NCBI RefSeq assembly: GCF_027019125.1
Contig: NZ_JALUXE010000034.1
Location: 186,001-250,000 of the forward strand
Origin: Roseovarius sp.
GTDB taxonomy: Bacteria; Pseudomonadota; Alphaproteobacteria; Rhodobacterales; Rhodobacteraceae
DNA length: 64,000 nt
Direction of reading: 5' to 3'
In this document: one piece after another, positions 52,912 through 61,932 of the stretch
How the letters are laid out: each line of letters opens with the position of its first letter
Position numbering within the stretch: the first letter of the stretch is position 1
Translations under genes and position numbers: made by a program
Notes under the pieces: model-generated
Told to the model about the DNA's origin: nothing
Database searches by the model: none
The model's input: the letters and a program-made list of their open reading frames with translations, nothing else

Positions 52912-53603
52912 TGGCGCGGGTTGATCCTGAAAAGATCGAGGCGGCGCAGGCATTTGCTGAAAACGAGGTGAGAGAATTTCTCGCTACGGAACCTTCCCGA
53001 GATGAGGGCAATAGAGCGTCTGTAGGTGTATACGGACCTGTCGCGACTTACCTTCGATGGAAGTTAAATCTATCTTTCGCAGACGGCAAGAAAGGCCCGT
53101 ATATGAACGTGCCTTTAGGCGCAGATCGGGACTTATGCGCATTAGCATTGACAAACGCGGACGTGAGAAAGCTTGTGCTCGATATCATCGCCTTTCGCAT
53201 CCTTAACGGTCAGACGCTAACCAGTGTCCTAAAGCAGTTTGCCTGTTGGGCACTTCTGGGCCAGCTTCCAAAGCCCATTGCAAAGCCTGGCACCAAAACT
53301 TCAAAGAATTTTGAACGCGACATGTTCATCATTTGGACGCTGGACGAGATAAAAAAGAGTTTCGGTGTCCCGCCAACGGAAAACGACATGCGCAGCCGAG
53401 TGCTATCCCCAAGCGGTATGGGAATTTTAGCCAAGTGTTTCGCTGACGCAGGGCGGCATGAAGTGACCGCAAAGGCAATCAAGGATGTTTGGTTAAACAA
53501 GAAAAAGCGCCGCGAGTGCCAAAGGTTAAGTGAAGCTATAGCCAATCACAAAGAGCCGTCCATGAACGCTTTCGCCAATCTTCTCAGCCATGTCGGAAGT
53601 TAG
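52911..53603 (+). CDS. Hypothetical protein of the integrative element
   Basis: 230 residues, soluble and basic, with no recognised family. It starts at the last base of the integrase stop. GC content is visibly lower and codon use more AT-rich than in both neighbours (for example ttaaatctatctttcgcaga), which suggests a separate, later gain. Helical stretches include NADVRKLVLDIIAFRILN and RHEVTAKAIKDVWLNKKKRRECQRLSEAI. In this cargo position defence or anti-defence genes are common, but nothing in the sequence identifies one. Confidence 0.55.
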   Translation: MARVDPEKIEAAQAFAENEVREFLATEPSRDEGNRASVGVYGPVATYLRWKLNLSFADGKKGPYMNVPLGADRDLCALALTNADVRKLVLDIIAFRILNGQTLTSVLKQFACWALLGQLPKPIAKPGTKTSKNFERDMFIIWTLDEIKKSFGVPPTENDMRSRVLSPSGMGILAKCFADAGRHEVTAKAIKDVWLNKKKRRECQRLSEAIANHKEPSMNAFANLLSHVGS

Positions 53604-53680
53604 GGCCGAACGTCCGACATGACCGGGGGGGACACTTCCGCCCACCTTTGCACCATCCGAAACCGCAAAGGATGGTTCAA

Positions 53681-53890
53681 ATGCAAACCTATCTGACCCT
53701 CACCGAACTGCGCGCCAAGCTGGGCGGGCGTTCACGCTCTGCAATCTATCTCGACCTTGCGGCGGGCCGACTGCCCCAGCCGATCAAGCTGGGCGGGCGG
53801 CTCTACTGGCCCGAGGGTGACGTTGACGCTCACCTGCGCGGCCTTCGCGAACGGGAACAGGCGCAGCCCACCGCAAAGCAATCCGCATGA
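53681..53890 (+). CDS. AlpA-family helix-turn-helix regulator
   Basis: 69 residues from the ATG at 53681 (MQTYLTLTELRAKLGG), with AAAGG 9 nt upstream. LTLTELRAKLGGRSRSAIYLDLAAGRLPQPIKLGGRLYWPEGDVDAHL is the MerR/AlpA-like excisionase fold with the typical PxPIKLGGR turn. In P4-like elements such proteins switch on the integrase or act as excision factor. Overlaps the next small frame region. Confidence 0.85.
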   Translation: MQTYLTLTELRAKLGGRSRSAIYLDLAAGRLPQPIKLGGRLYWPEGDVDAHLRGLREREQAQPTAKQSA

Positions 53891-54007
53891 GAAACCCCGC
53901 CCGCATGGCGCGCGGACGGGGGCAATTCTTGGGGGGGTGGAAGCATGGGCGCTTCACTCTGAGACATAGCACCGCCGCTCGCCGTGGGCAAACCCGAGGT
54001 AAGAGCA

Positions 54008-54226
54008 ATGTCCAACATCACAAAACTTCCTACGGCGGTAACGTCCTATTTCACAGTCCAAAAGGCGGGCAGTTGGTTCAATGTCGTGCTTGTGACGCCG
54101 TGCCCCGGCAAGAATCTGAAAACGACCGTGGCGCAATTTTCGGATCGAGAATCGGCAATGTTGGCAGGCAAGAGAGCCGCCGCCCGGCAAATGCGCCCCT
54201 TCAAGGCGAAAGGGGGCCGGACATGA
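54008..54226 (+). CDS. Small hypothetical protein of the element
   Basis: 72 residues from the ATG at 54008 (MSNITKLPTAVTSYF), with AAGAG upstream. Beta-like pattern (TSYFTVQKAGSWFNVVLVTPCPGKNLKTTVAQF) with a helical end (SAMLAGKRAAARQMRPF). I know of no function. Its end overlaps the next start by 4 nt. The longer frame at 53887-54321 in another phase is a shadow. Confidence 0.6.
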   Translation: MSNITKLPTAVTSYFTVQKAGSWFNVVLVTPCPGKNLKTTVAQFSDRESAMLAGKRAAARQMRPFKAKGGRT

Positions 54227-54321
54227 GACAGATTCAAATCCGCCTTTTGATGCGCGCGCATGGGCTGACCGAGGCGCAGGCGCAGGCAATCGCCGCCCTG
54301 ATCTGGGGGGCCGCACAATGA
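54223..54321 (+). CDS. Very small protein (32 residues) upstream of the primase gene
   Basis: MRQIQIRLLMRAHGLTEAQA, then QAIAALIWGAAQ. It overlaps the gene before by 4 nt and the primase gene after by 4 nt. These overlaps and the helix-turn-like pattern support a real small gene, possibly translationally coupled. Confidence 0.5.
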   Translation: MRQIQIRLLMRAHGLTEAQAQAIAALIWGAAQ

Positions 54322-55199
54322 CAGACGCCGCAACCCTGACACGCGACCTTGGCGGCAAATGGCATCGCCGCTATGGCTGCGCCCCCTGCCCGGTCTGCCA
54401 GCCGGAACGCCGCAAGGGGCAAGACGCCCTGACCTTGGCTGATGGCCGCAACGGGCGCTTGCTCTTGAACTGCAAAAAGGGCGGATGCGCCTTCGCGGAT
54501 ATACTCGCGGCGGCGTGCATCGCGCCGGGCAGCTACACCCCGCCTGACCCTGCCACCATCGCCCAGCGCGACCGCGAGGAACGGGCGCAGGCCGAGAAAC
54601 GAGCAAGACAGGCAGGCGCGGTATGGCAGGAAGCCCAGCCTATCGGCGGCACCATCGCTGAGACCTATTTGCGCGGGCGGGGCATCACCTGCGATCTGCC
54701 CGGCACGCTGCGCTATCACCCGTCCTGCTGGCACGCATCCGCCAAGCGGCACCCGGCGCTGATTGCGCTGATCGAGGGCGCGGACGGCTTCGCCATTCAT
54801 CGCACCTACCTGCGCGCGGATGGCACCGGCAAGGCGGCGATTGATCCTGCCAAGGCCATGCTGGGGGCCGTCGCTGGGGGCGCGGTGAGACTCACACAGG
54901 CGCAGGGGCCGCTTGTGGTGGCCGAGGGCATCGAAACCGCCCTGAGCCTCGCAAGCGGGCTGCTGGGCGGTCCTGCGACGATCTGGGCGGCGCTCTCGAC
55001 AAGCGGGTTGCGCGGGCTGCGCCTGCCACCATCGCCGGGGCGGCTGACCATCGCGACCGATGGCGACGATCCGGGCCGGGAGGCTGGTCACGATCTGGCC
55101 GAGCGCGCTCATGCGACCGGCTGGGCCGTGTCTCTACTGCCCGCGCCGGATGGCCGGGACTGGTGCGACGTGCTGGCCGGAAAGGCGGTGGCGGAATGA
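54318..55199 (+). CDS. Toprim-domain primase (DUF7146-like)
   Basis: 293 residues. The N-terminal zinc-binding region has CAPCPVC and a second Cys pair (NCKKGGC). The DUF7146 part follows (AETYLRGRGITCDLPGTLRYHPSCWH). The Toprim core has VVAEGIETALSLASGL with the catalytic Glu, and TIATDGDDPGREAG with the DxD-type metal site. It would make primers for replication of the element or its relatives. Start and stop overlap the neighbours by 4 nt, forming one replication operon with the DUF3987 gene. Confidence 0.88.
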   Translation: MTDAATLTRDLGGKWHRRYGCAPCPVCQPERRKGQDALTLADGRNGRLLLNCKKGGCAFADILAAACIAPGSYTPPDPATIAQRDREERAQAEKRARQAGAVWQEAQPIGGTIAETYLRGRGITCDLPGTLRYHPSCWHASAKRHPALIALIEGADGFAIHRTYLRADGTGKAAIDPAKAMLGAVAGGAVRLTQAQGPLVVAEGIETALSLASGLLGGPATIWAALSTSGLRGLRLPPSPGRLTIATDGDDPGREAGHDLAERAHATGWAVSLLPAPDGRDWCDVLAGKAVAE

Positions 55200-56692
55200 C
55201 CGAGATTCGCGAAATCCCCTTCACGCCCGACTGGCCCGCACCGGATGCGAAATTCTTGCGCCCGGAAATCCCGCCTGCGCCGGAACTGCCGATTGATGAT
55301 GTATTCGGCCCGCGCTTCGCGACATGGGCGCGAGAGGCGGCAGAGGCCAAGGGCGCGCCGCTCGACTATGCGGTTTTTTCGGTTTTGTCAGTTTTGTCCA
55401 GCGTCATCGGCAATGCGCGGTGGGTAGCGCCGTGGCGCGGCTGGGCTGAGCCGCCGGTGATCTGGGCTATGCTGATCGGACTGCCGAGCGCGGGCAAATC
55501 GCCTGCTATCGACGCCGCCCTGCAACCGCTGCGCGTCGCTGAGCGCCCCTTGCGTGAAGCCGCAGACGCCGAAAAGAAGGCATGGGCCGAAAAGGCCGAG
55601 ATTGCCAAGCTGGCCGAATCCACATGGAAGGAAGCGGTCAAGGCCGCGATCAAGGAAGGCCAGACGCCACCAGACAGGCCGAAGGAAGCCGATGCGGGAC
55701 CGCCGCCGCATATCCCCCGCCTTGTGGTCAATGACGGCACAATCGAGCGGCTGGGCGCGATCCTCGCAAATCAGCCTCGGGGCATCCTACAGATGCGCGA
55801 TGAACTGGCTGGCTGGCTGGAAGGCATGGCCCGCTATTCCGGCGGGGGCAGTGACCGGCCCTTCTGGTTAGAAGCCTATGGCGGGCGCGGTTACACGGTC
55901 GAACGCATGGGCCGCGAGCCGCTCACCATCGACCGGCTCACCATCGCCGTGATGGGGGGCGTTCAACCCGACCGGCTGAAAACCCTCTTGTTCAAGACCG
56001 ATGATGACGGGCTGCTTGCACGCTTCCTGCCGATCTGGCCGGAGCCTGCACCGCTGCGCCGCCCTGGCGCATGGGGCGATGAAGATCTGATGCGGCGGAT
56101 CATCGAAAAGCTGCTGACGCTCGACCTGCTGACCGATGAGCACGAGCAACAGCGCCCTTGGATTGTCGGCTTCACAGACGGCGCGCGCGACCTGATGGAC
56201 GAATTCCGGCTGGCGGTGCGGCAATGGGAATCGCAGGCCGATGGCCTGATGCTTTCCTTCATCGGAAAACTGCCGGGGCTGACCGCGCGCTTGTCGCTGG
56301 TGCTGGCATTTCTCGACTGGTCATCCGAAGGGATCGAGGAACCGCACGAAATCACGGTGCAGCACTTTGGCCGGGCCGCTCACCTTGTGGAAGCCTATGT
56401 CCTGCCAATGGCCCGCCGCGCCTATGCGGACGCCGCCACCCCCAAGGCCGAGCGCGCCGCCCGGCGGCTTGTGCAGGTGATCCGCGAACAAGGCTGGCCG
56501 CGCTTCACGTCCAGCGACGTGTTGCGGCTTGACCGGACTGGGCTGGGCGCGAAAGCCGCGCTCGACCCCGCGCTTGACATGTTGCTCGACGGCGACGTGA
56601 TCCGCGCGGTGCCAGTGCCGACAGGCCCACAAGGCGGCAGACCGACGCGGCTTTATTCGGTCAACCCCGCGATCATCGGGGGGCCGTCATGA
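55196..56692 (+). CDS. DUF3987 helicase-like replication protein
   Basis: 498 residues from the ATG at 55196. The DUF3987 domain is shown by PLDYAVFSVLSVLSSVIGNARWVAPW, Walker A IGLPSAGKSPA (94-104), LGAILANQPRGILQMRDELAGWL, YGGRGYTVERMG and LTIAVMGGVQPDRL. A C-terminal winged-helix-like part (VRLVQVIREQGWPRFTSSDVLRLDR-type) follows. Members of this family sit beside Toprim primases in phage satellites and mobile elements. It overlaps both neighbours by 4 nt. Confidence 0.88.
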   Translation: MTEIREIPFTPDWPAPDAKFLRPEIPPAPELPIDDVFGPRFATWAREAAEAKGAPLDYAVFSVLSVLSSVIGNARWVAPWRGWAEPPVIWAMLIGLPSAGKSPAIDAALQPLRVAERPLREAADAEKKAWAEKAEIAKLAESTWKEAVKAAIKEGQTPPDRPKEADAGPPPHIPRLVVNDGTIERLGAILANQPRGILQMRDELAGWLEGMARYSGGGSDRPFWLEAYGGRGYTVERMGREPLTIDRLTIAVMGGVQPDRLKTLLFKTDDDGLLARFLPIWPEPAPLRRPGAWGDEDLMRRIIEKLLTLDLLTDEHEQQRPWIVGFTDGARDLMDEFRLAVRQWESQADGLMLSFIGKLPGLTARLSLVLAFLDWSSEGIEEPHEITVQHFGRAAHLVEAYVLPMARRAYADAATPKAERAARRLVQVIREQGWPRFTSSDVLRLDRTGLGAKAALDPALDMLLDGDVIRAVPVPTGPQGGRPTRLYSVNPAIIGGPS

Positions 56693-57033
56693 CCCGCTGG
56701 TTAGAGGCCGCGCAAAGAGCATCCGGGACCGGGAATTTACCAAAAAAACCGAAACAACCCCCTATGCCCGAGGTTAATTCGGTTAATTCGGTTAATTCCG
56801 ACGCCCGAAAGACCATACCGCCCGAAGCCCTCGCCCGCGACGTATTCGAGGAACGGGCCGCAATTCGCGAACATGATGGCGGGCAGGAACGCGAGACAGC
56901 CGAGCGCGCCGCATGGCCCGAGGCCCGGCACGCGGCGGGCATCACCGCCTTAGACGATTGGAGGCGCGAAGCCGACGATGCGCGCAATCCTGACGCATGG
57001 CGAAACTCACCGATAGAAGGGGGCCGCATATGA
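56689..57033 (+). CDS. Hypothetical protein of the element
   Basis: 114 residues with a Lys/Pro-rich start (GNLPKKPKQPPMPEVNS), then a triple VNS repeat and a helical, charged end (EARHAAGITALDDWRREADDARNPDAW). It overlaps its neighbours by 4 nt on each side. Possibly disordered at the N-terminus; no function recognised. Confidence 0.55.
   Translation: MTRWLEAAQRASGTGNLPKKPKQPPMPEVNSVNSVNSDARKTIPPEALARDVFEERAAIREHDGGQERETAERAAWPEARHAAGITALDDWRREADDARNPDAWRNSPIEGGRI
56773..56799 (+). repeat. Three 9-bp tandem repeats coding for VNS
   Basis: gttaattcg occurs twice and gttaattcc once, in frame, in the small hypothetical gene of the element. Confidence 0.85.
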
Positions 57034-57509
57034 CCGGCGACGAACTGCGCGCTTTGCGAATGCGCAAAGGACTATCCCGCCCAGCGCTTGCCGCATTGGC
57101 TGGGCTGCATCCGGACAGCGTAAAGTATTGGGAAAGCAAGGCGCGGATTGACCTTCGCGGCTGGGCACCTGACCGGATACTGCGCGCGCTGGGCGCTGGG
57201 CATCTTTCGCAGCGGGGCATCTATCCTGCATGGCGCGAAACGGGGGTTTTTCCCGCACCACTGCGCGCGCGTAATAGGGTTTTAGAAGCCAGTGATTTTC
57301 CGGCAGTCAAACGCAGGGGGAACGGCTGTTGCGGCGCGAAAACCCGGAAGGGGAAGCCATGCCGGGCCAAACCGTTGCCGGGCAAGAGGCGTTGCAAGTT
57401 TCACGGCGGCATGAGCACAGGACCACGAACGCCCGAGGGGCGCGGGCGGATTGCAGAGGCGCAGCGGCGACGCTGGCGCGCTTGGAGGGCGGCGCGCGGT
57501 GAGGTATAG
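57030..57509 (+). CDS. XRE-type HTH protein with C-terminal HGG/STGP motif
   Basis: 159 residues from the ATG at 57030. The N-terminal helix-turn-helix is LRALRMRKGLSRPALAALAGLHPDSVKYWESKARID. The C-terminal part contains a Cys-His cluster CCGAKTRKGKPCRAKPLPG, then CKFHGGMSTGPRTPEG and a basic helix RIAEAQRRRWRAWRAAR. The CxxH-HGGxSTGP block occurs in many proteobacterial phage and mobile-element proteins of unknown role. It may bind DNA and repress the element. It overlaps the gene before by 4 nt and is last of the replication operon. Confidence 0.75.
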   Translation: MTGDELRALRMRKGLSRPALAALAGLHPDSVKYWESKARIDLRGWAPDRILRALGAGHLSQRGIYPAWRETGVFPAPLRARNRVLEASDFPAVKRRGNGCCGAKTRKGKPCRAKPLPGKRRCKFHGGMSTGPRTPEGRGRIAEAQRRRWRAWRAARGEV

Positions 57510-57547
57510 GTTCAAAGGTGTTTTGTTTCGTCGAAAGGTGCCTATTA

Positions 57548-57943
57548 ATGATCCGACTGTTTCGAACATCGCTTTTGTGCGGCCTGCTGGGCTTTGCGAC
57601 GACTTCGTTTGCTCAACAGGTTAGCGGCAACGAGTTACTGGAAACGTGCACCAGCGATAATCAGGTTTTGGCCGGTTTTTGCATTGGCTACGTTATCGGC
57701 TACTCTGAAGGTGCGCCTTGGGGTGTGGCGCTGGCAATCGCCAGTGCGCGCGGTGAAATGGCAGGGCCTGATGTAAATAATCTGGTCGGCAACGTGACAG
57801 GAAGCTGTGTTCCATCCGATGCGGCCAATGGCCAATTGAAAGATGTTGTAACAAAATACCTGCAAGAAAATCCTGATAGCCGCCATGAGAGTGCGCGAAC
57901 ACTTATCTGGCGGGCCTATGCGGCAGCATTCCCATGCGGGTAG
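57548..57943 (+). CDS. Rap1a/Tai-like exported protein (immunity-protein family)
   Basis: 131 residues from the ATG at 57548, with GAAAGGTG upstream. The signal peptide is MIRLFRTSLLCGLLGFATTS with cleavage after FAQ. The mature part has SGNELLETCTSDNQVLAGFCIGYVIGY and a C-terminal CVPSDAANGQLKDVV...ARTLIWRAYAAAFPC, fitting the Rap1a/Tai family with its conserved Cys pairs. Family members neutralise T6SS amidase toxins in the periplasm. Here no toxin is encoded, so it would be an orphan immunity gene carried as cargo. A terminator follows. Confidence 0.75.
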   Translation: MIRLFRTSLLCGLLGFATTSFAQQVSGNELLETCTSDNQVLAGFCIGYVIGYSEGAPWGVALAIASARGEMAGPDVNNLVGNVTGSCVPSDAANGQLKDVVTKYLQENPDSRHESARTLIWRAYAAAFPCG

Positions 57944-57981
57944 CTATTTCCCCTTCGCGAGATCATGAATAGCCTTGAATG

Positions 57982-58009
57982 GCCGGGCGGGACTCGCCCG
58001 GCTTTTCTT
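57982..58009 (+). terminator. Rho-independent terminator at the element's right end
   Basis: gccgggcg (57982-57989) and cgcccggc (57995-58002) form a stem with a 5-nt loop, followed by ttttctt. It ends transcription of the Rap1a-like gene before the tRNA. Confidence 0.9.
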
Positions 58010-58150
58010 ATGGTGACTGCCCCGCCGCGCCGAGACTTAAAAGACGCCTTTTCAGGGCCTGACCGGCACATGATGAGGGGATAATTGGGGGGATACATTA
58101 AATAGTGCTCCCATTTTTGTCATTAAAAACAATAATTTAATGGGAAAACA

Positions 58151-58236
<86 letters not shown>

Positions 58237-58382
58237 AGGTGTCGTGAGGCAGGCGTTTATCGCTCGGCCCGGATGGTGTCAACGGCGATTTTGTCGCTTG
58301 GCTGCAATTGCCTTATCGTCTTGTCCAAATCGCGCGGGAGCGGTAGGACAGTGAGCGAATGTGCATAGCCTCGGAGGCCCGA

Positions 58383-59366
58383 ATGTCAAAGCTTGTCACC
58401 ATCTACGGCGGATCAGGGTTCGTGGGTCGCTATATCGCACGGCGTATGGCGCAGGCCGGTTGGCGCGTGCGGGTGGCGGTGCGGCGCCCCAATGAGGCAA
58501 TGCATGTCAAACCCTATGGCGTGGTCGGTCAGGTCGAGCCGGTGTTCTGCAACATCCGCGATGATGCCTCTGTGCGGGCGGTGATGCAGGGCGCGGATGC
58601 GGTGGTGAACTGCGTGGGCACCTTTGATCGCAAGGGCAAGAACAGCTTTGACGCGGTACAGGACAAGGGGGCCACGCGGATCGCGCGGATCGCGGCAGAA
58701 GAAGGCGTGGCGCATCTGGTGCATTTGTCGGCCATTGGTGCCGATGCCGCCTCTGACAGCCACTACGCCCGCTCCAAAGCGGCCGGCGAGGCGGGAATCC
58801 TCAAGCATTTCCCAACCGCAGTGATCCTGCGCCCCTCGGTCATTTTTGGGCCAGAGGATCAGTTTTTCAACCGCTTTGCCGGGATGACACGGCTGGGGCC
58901 CGTGCTGCCTGTGGTCGGTGCCGACACGCGCTTTCAGCCGGTTTATGTGGATGACGTGGCGCAGGCCGCGGTCATGGGGGTCATGGGCTGCGCCGCGCCG
59001 GGGATTTACGAACTTGGCGGACCAGAGGCCGTCAGTTTTCGCGGCCTGATGCAGCAGATGTTGCAGGTGATCCGGCGGCGGCGTCTGATCGTGAACATCC
59101 CCTTTGGGGTAGCGGGGCTGATGGCCGGGGTGATGGAGCTGGTGCAAACCGTGACGCTTGGCCTTGTGCCGCCGCAGATCACCCGTGATCAGGTGCGCAG
59201 CCTGCGGCGGGATAATGTCGTGACGGACGGGGCAAAAGGATTTGACGCGCTTGGCATCACACCTGTGGCCGTGGGTGCGGTGCTGCCGGATTATCTCTGG
59301 CGATTCCGTCCGGCAGGGCAATATGCCGCGATCAAGGAATCGGCCAAGAACCTGCGCGCGCGCTGA
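58383..59366 (+). CDS. NAD(P)-binding SDR-like protein, complex I NDUFA9 family
   Basis: 327 residues from the ATG at 58383, with CGGAGG upstream. The Rossmann start is [33 protein letters not shown]. Then come [35 protein letters not shown] with the YxxxK pair, and [19 protein letters not shown]. It is the atypical-SDR homologue of the mitochondrial complex I accessory subunit NDUFA9, common in alphaproteobacteria. It may help complex I assembly or NAD(P)H binding. It marks the return to core genome. Confidence 0.88.
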   Translation: MSKLVTIYGGSGFVGRYIARRMAQAGWRVRVAVRRPNEAMHVKPYGVVGQVEPVFCNIRDDASVRAVMQGADAVVNCVGTFDRKGKNSFDAVQDKGATRIARIAAEEGVAHLVHLSAIGADAASDSHYARSKAAGEAGILKHFPTAVILRPSVIFGPEDQFFNRFAGMTRLGPVLPVVGADTRFQPVYVDDVAQAAVMGVMGCAAPGIYELGGPEAVSFRGLMQQMLQVIRRRRLIVNIPFGVAGLMAGVMELVQTVTLGLVPPQITRDQVRSLRRDNVVTDGAKGFDALGITPVAVGAVLPDYLWRFRPAGQYAAIKESAKNLRAR

Positions 59367-59369
59367 TCC

Positions 59370-60173
59370 TCAGCTATAGGCGATGGCCAGCAGGGCCACG
59401 CCAAGCACCATGCGATAGATCACATAGGGCGTGAAGCTGACGCTGCGCAGGAGGCGCATCATCAGACTGAGCGCCAAGAGCGCGGCGACAAAGGCCAATA
59501 CGGCGGCAATCGCGCCGTCGCGGATCACACCCATATCCGCCTGCATCGCCGCCTCTGCCCCCAGCAATACACCGCTGGCGATGATCGTCGGCACCGACAT
59601 GAGCATCGAGAGACGCGCGGCATCTCCACGCGCAAAGCCCATCACCCGTGCCCCGGTGATGGTGATGCCAGACCGGGACGTGCCGGGAATGAGCGCAATG
59701 ACCTGCCACAGCCCCAGCAGGATGGCATCGCGCAGGGTCCAGCCTTCGCTGGTTCTGACGGTCTCGCCCTTCTGATCCGCCCAGTAAAGCAGCACACCAA
59801 AGATGATCGTGGCCCAGCCGATCACGGTGATGGATCGCAGCGCGTCGTTGAGGCCGGTCACCTTGAGCAACAGCCCCGCAGCCATCACCGGAACCGAAGA
59901 GACGATCAGGAGCAGGGCCATCCGCGCGCCGGGTGTGTCGGCGCGGCCTGTCATGAGGCGAGGCAGGCCTAGGATCGCGCTGCGCATGTCGGACCAGAAA
60001 TAGAGGATGACGGCAAAGAGCGTGCCCACATGCACCGCCACGTCGATGATCTGGCCCTGATCAGGGATATGCAAAAGATTCGGCAAAAGGATGAGGTGGC
60101 CCGACGATGAAATTGGTAGAAACTCGGTAATGCCCTGGACAACGGCGACGAGGAAAATGTGAAAGAGCGCCAT
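59370..60173 (-). CDS. uppP: Undecaprenyl-diphosphatase (UppP/BacA)
   Basis: 267 residues from the ATG at 60173 (MALFHIFLVAVVQGITEF), with CAGGACAGG upstream. Conserved VQGITEFLPISSSGHLIL near the N-terminus and LIPGTSRSGITITGARVMGF in the middle carry the catalytic Glu/Ser and Arg/Ser residues of the family. About eight membrane helices. It dephosphorylates undecaprenyl diphosphate, recycling the lipid carrier for peptidoglycan synthesis, and gives bacitracin tolerance. Convergent with the NDUFA9-like gene, with only 3 nt between stops. Confidence 0.95.
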   Translation of the reverse strand: MALFHIFLVAVVQGITEFLPISSSGHLILLPNLLHIPDQGQIIDVAVHVGTLFAVILYFWSDMRSAILGLPRLMTGRADTPGARMALLLIVSSVPVMAAGLLLKVTGLNDALRSITVIGWATIIFGVLLYWADQKGETVRTSEGWTLRDAILLGLWQVIALIPGTSRSGITITGARVMGFARGDAARLSMLMSVPTIIASGVLLGAEAAMQADMGVIRDGAIAAVLAFVAALLALSLMMRLLRSVSFTPYVIYRMVLGVALLAIAYS

Positions 60174-60390
60174 GATGCCTGTCCTGAGCCTGTTTTTGAA
60201 ATCGTATAAAGTATTGTGCTTAAAAGGCAAAGTTGATTGTAGGTCCGAATCGGTATCAATTTGTGAAAAATTCCTGAATGGCGCGGGCGGACGGTTTCAA
60301 ATTAATTCATAATAGGTCATAGTTTATGACTTTTAATCCAGAAGGGACTGCTGTAAACCTGCGCGACCAGTTGACTCGGGAGGAAAAGCC
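60174..60390. other. Divergent promoter region uppP/gltD
   Basis: 217 bases, AT-rich (about 60180-60350), carrying the promoters of both genes; I cannot assign exact boxes. The site GGGAGG lies 7 nt before the gltD start. Confidence 0.5.
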
Positions 60391-61824
60391 GTGGCCAAGC
60401 AACCCATGCTGAAATTCGTGACCGTTGAACGGGACATGCCCGAGAAACGCGGCGCGGAGGATCGGCGGCAAGATTTCCATGAAATCTATGCCGATTTTGC
60501 CGATGCCAAGGCCAAGGAGCAGGCCGGGCGGTGCAGCCAGTGTGGCGTGCCCTATTGCCAGAGCCATTGCCCGTTGCACAACAACATCCCCGACTGGCTG
60601 CGCCTGACGGCCGAGGGGCGGCTAAAAGAAGCCTACGAAATCAGCCAGTTGACCAATACTTTCCCCGAGATTTGCGGGCGTATCTGCCCTCAGGACCGGC
60701 TCTGCGAAGGCAACTGCGTGATCGAGCAATCAGGTCATGGCACGGTCACGATTGGCGCAGTCGAGAAATACATCACTGACACCGCCTGGGAAGAAGGCTG
60801 GGTTGAAACCATCAAGCCGAGCGTCGAACGTGTTGAATCCGTTGGGATTATTGGCGCGGGCCCCGGTGGCCTTGCGGCGGCGGATGTGCTGCGGCGGGCG
60901 GGGGTGCAGGTCACGGTTTATGACCGTTACGACCGGGCTGGCGGTCTGCTGACCTATGGCATCCCCGGCTTCAAGCTGGAAAAGGATGTGGTGATGCGCC
61001 GGGTCGAACAGCTTGAGCAGGGTGGCGTGAAATTCGTGCTCAATTGTGATGTGGGAACGGACATCAGCTTTGACGAAATTCGCAAGAAACACAATGCCTT
61101 GCTGATTGCGACCGGGGTTTACAAGAGCCGCGATCTGGAAGGACCGGGGGCCGGTGCCAAGGGGATCGTGCGCGCGATTGATTACCTCACGGCGAGCAAC
61201 CGGGTGTGCTTTGGCGATCAGGTGCCGGAATATGAAAGCGGCGAGTTGAACGCGGCGGGCAAACGAATTGTTGTGGTTGGCGGTGGCGATACCGCTATGG
61301 ATTGCGTGCGCACCGCGATTCGGCAAGGGGCCAAATCGGTGACATGCCTCTATCGTCGTGACCGCGAGAACATGCCCGGCAGCCAGCGTGAAGTGGCCAA
61401 TGCCGAGGAAGAAGGCGTTAAATTTGAATGGCTTAGCGCACCTGTTGGCTTTGTCGGTGATCCGGTAACGGCAGTGAAGGTGCAGAAGATGCGTCTTGGT
61501 GCGCCGGATGCCACGGGGCGGCAGAGCCCGGAGCCGATTGACGGCGCGGTCGAGGATGCGCCTGCGGATCTGGTGATCAAGGCGCTTGGATTCGAGCCTG
61601 AAGACCTACCAACCCTTTGGAATCAAAAAGAATTGGAAGTCACCCGCTGGGGTACGATCAAGGCGGAATTCACCACCGGGCAGACCGCGATGGAGGGTGT
61701 TTTCGCGGTAGGCGACATCGTTCGCGGCGCATCGCTCGTGGTCTGGGCAATCCGTGACGGGCGCGATTCGGCGTCGGCGATCCTCAACTATCTGGGCGGC
61801 GCGCAGGCGGTTGCAGCGGAGTAG
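60391..61824 (+). CDS. gltD: Glutamate synthase (NADPH) small subunit
   Basis: 477 residues from a GTG start with GGGAGG upstream. N-terminal Cys motifs CSQCGVPYCQSHCPLHNNIPDW and ICGRICPQDRLCEGNC hold the 4Fe-4S clusters. The FAD site is GIIGAGPGGLAAADVLRRAG and the NADPH site VVVGGGDTAMDCVRTAIRQGA. Near the end, GVFAVGDIVRGASLVVWAIRDGRDSA closes the FAD domain. It passes electrons from NADPH to GltB for glutamate synthesis from glutamine and 2-oxoglutarate. gltB is 579 nt downstream with a GFA gene between. Confidence 0.96.
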   Translation: MAKQPMLKFVTVERDMPEKRGAEDRRQDFHEIYADFADAKAKEQAGRCSQCGVPYCQSHCPLHNNIPDWLRLTAEGRLKEAYEISQLTNTFPEICGRICPQDRLCEGNCVIEQSGHGTVTIGAVEKYITDTAWEEGWVETIKPSVERVESVGIIGAGPGGLAAADVLRRAGVQVTVYDRYDRAGGLLTYGIPGFKLEKDVVMRRVEQLEQGGVKFVLNCDVGTDISFDEIRKKHNALLIATGVYKSRDLEGPGAGAKGIVRAIDYLTASNRVCFGDQVPEYESGELNAAGKRIVVVGGGDTAMDCVRTAIRQGAKSVTCLYRRDRENMPGSQREVANAEEEGVKFEWLSAPVGFVGDPVTAVKVQKMRLGAPDATGRQSPEPIDGAVEDAPADLVIKALGFEPEDLPTLWNQKELEVTRWGTIKAEFTTGQTAMEGVFAVGDIVRGASLVVWAIRDGRDSASAILNYLGGAQAVAAE

Positions 61825-61932
61825 CGGTGTTGCGTCGGTATCACGTCGGTATTCCGGCGGTGCCCCGGCGGAGCGTGACGAGACAATAAGACAGACAATC
61901 TGACTCACCGGGTAAAGGAAGGGTGAAGACAA

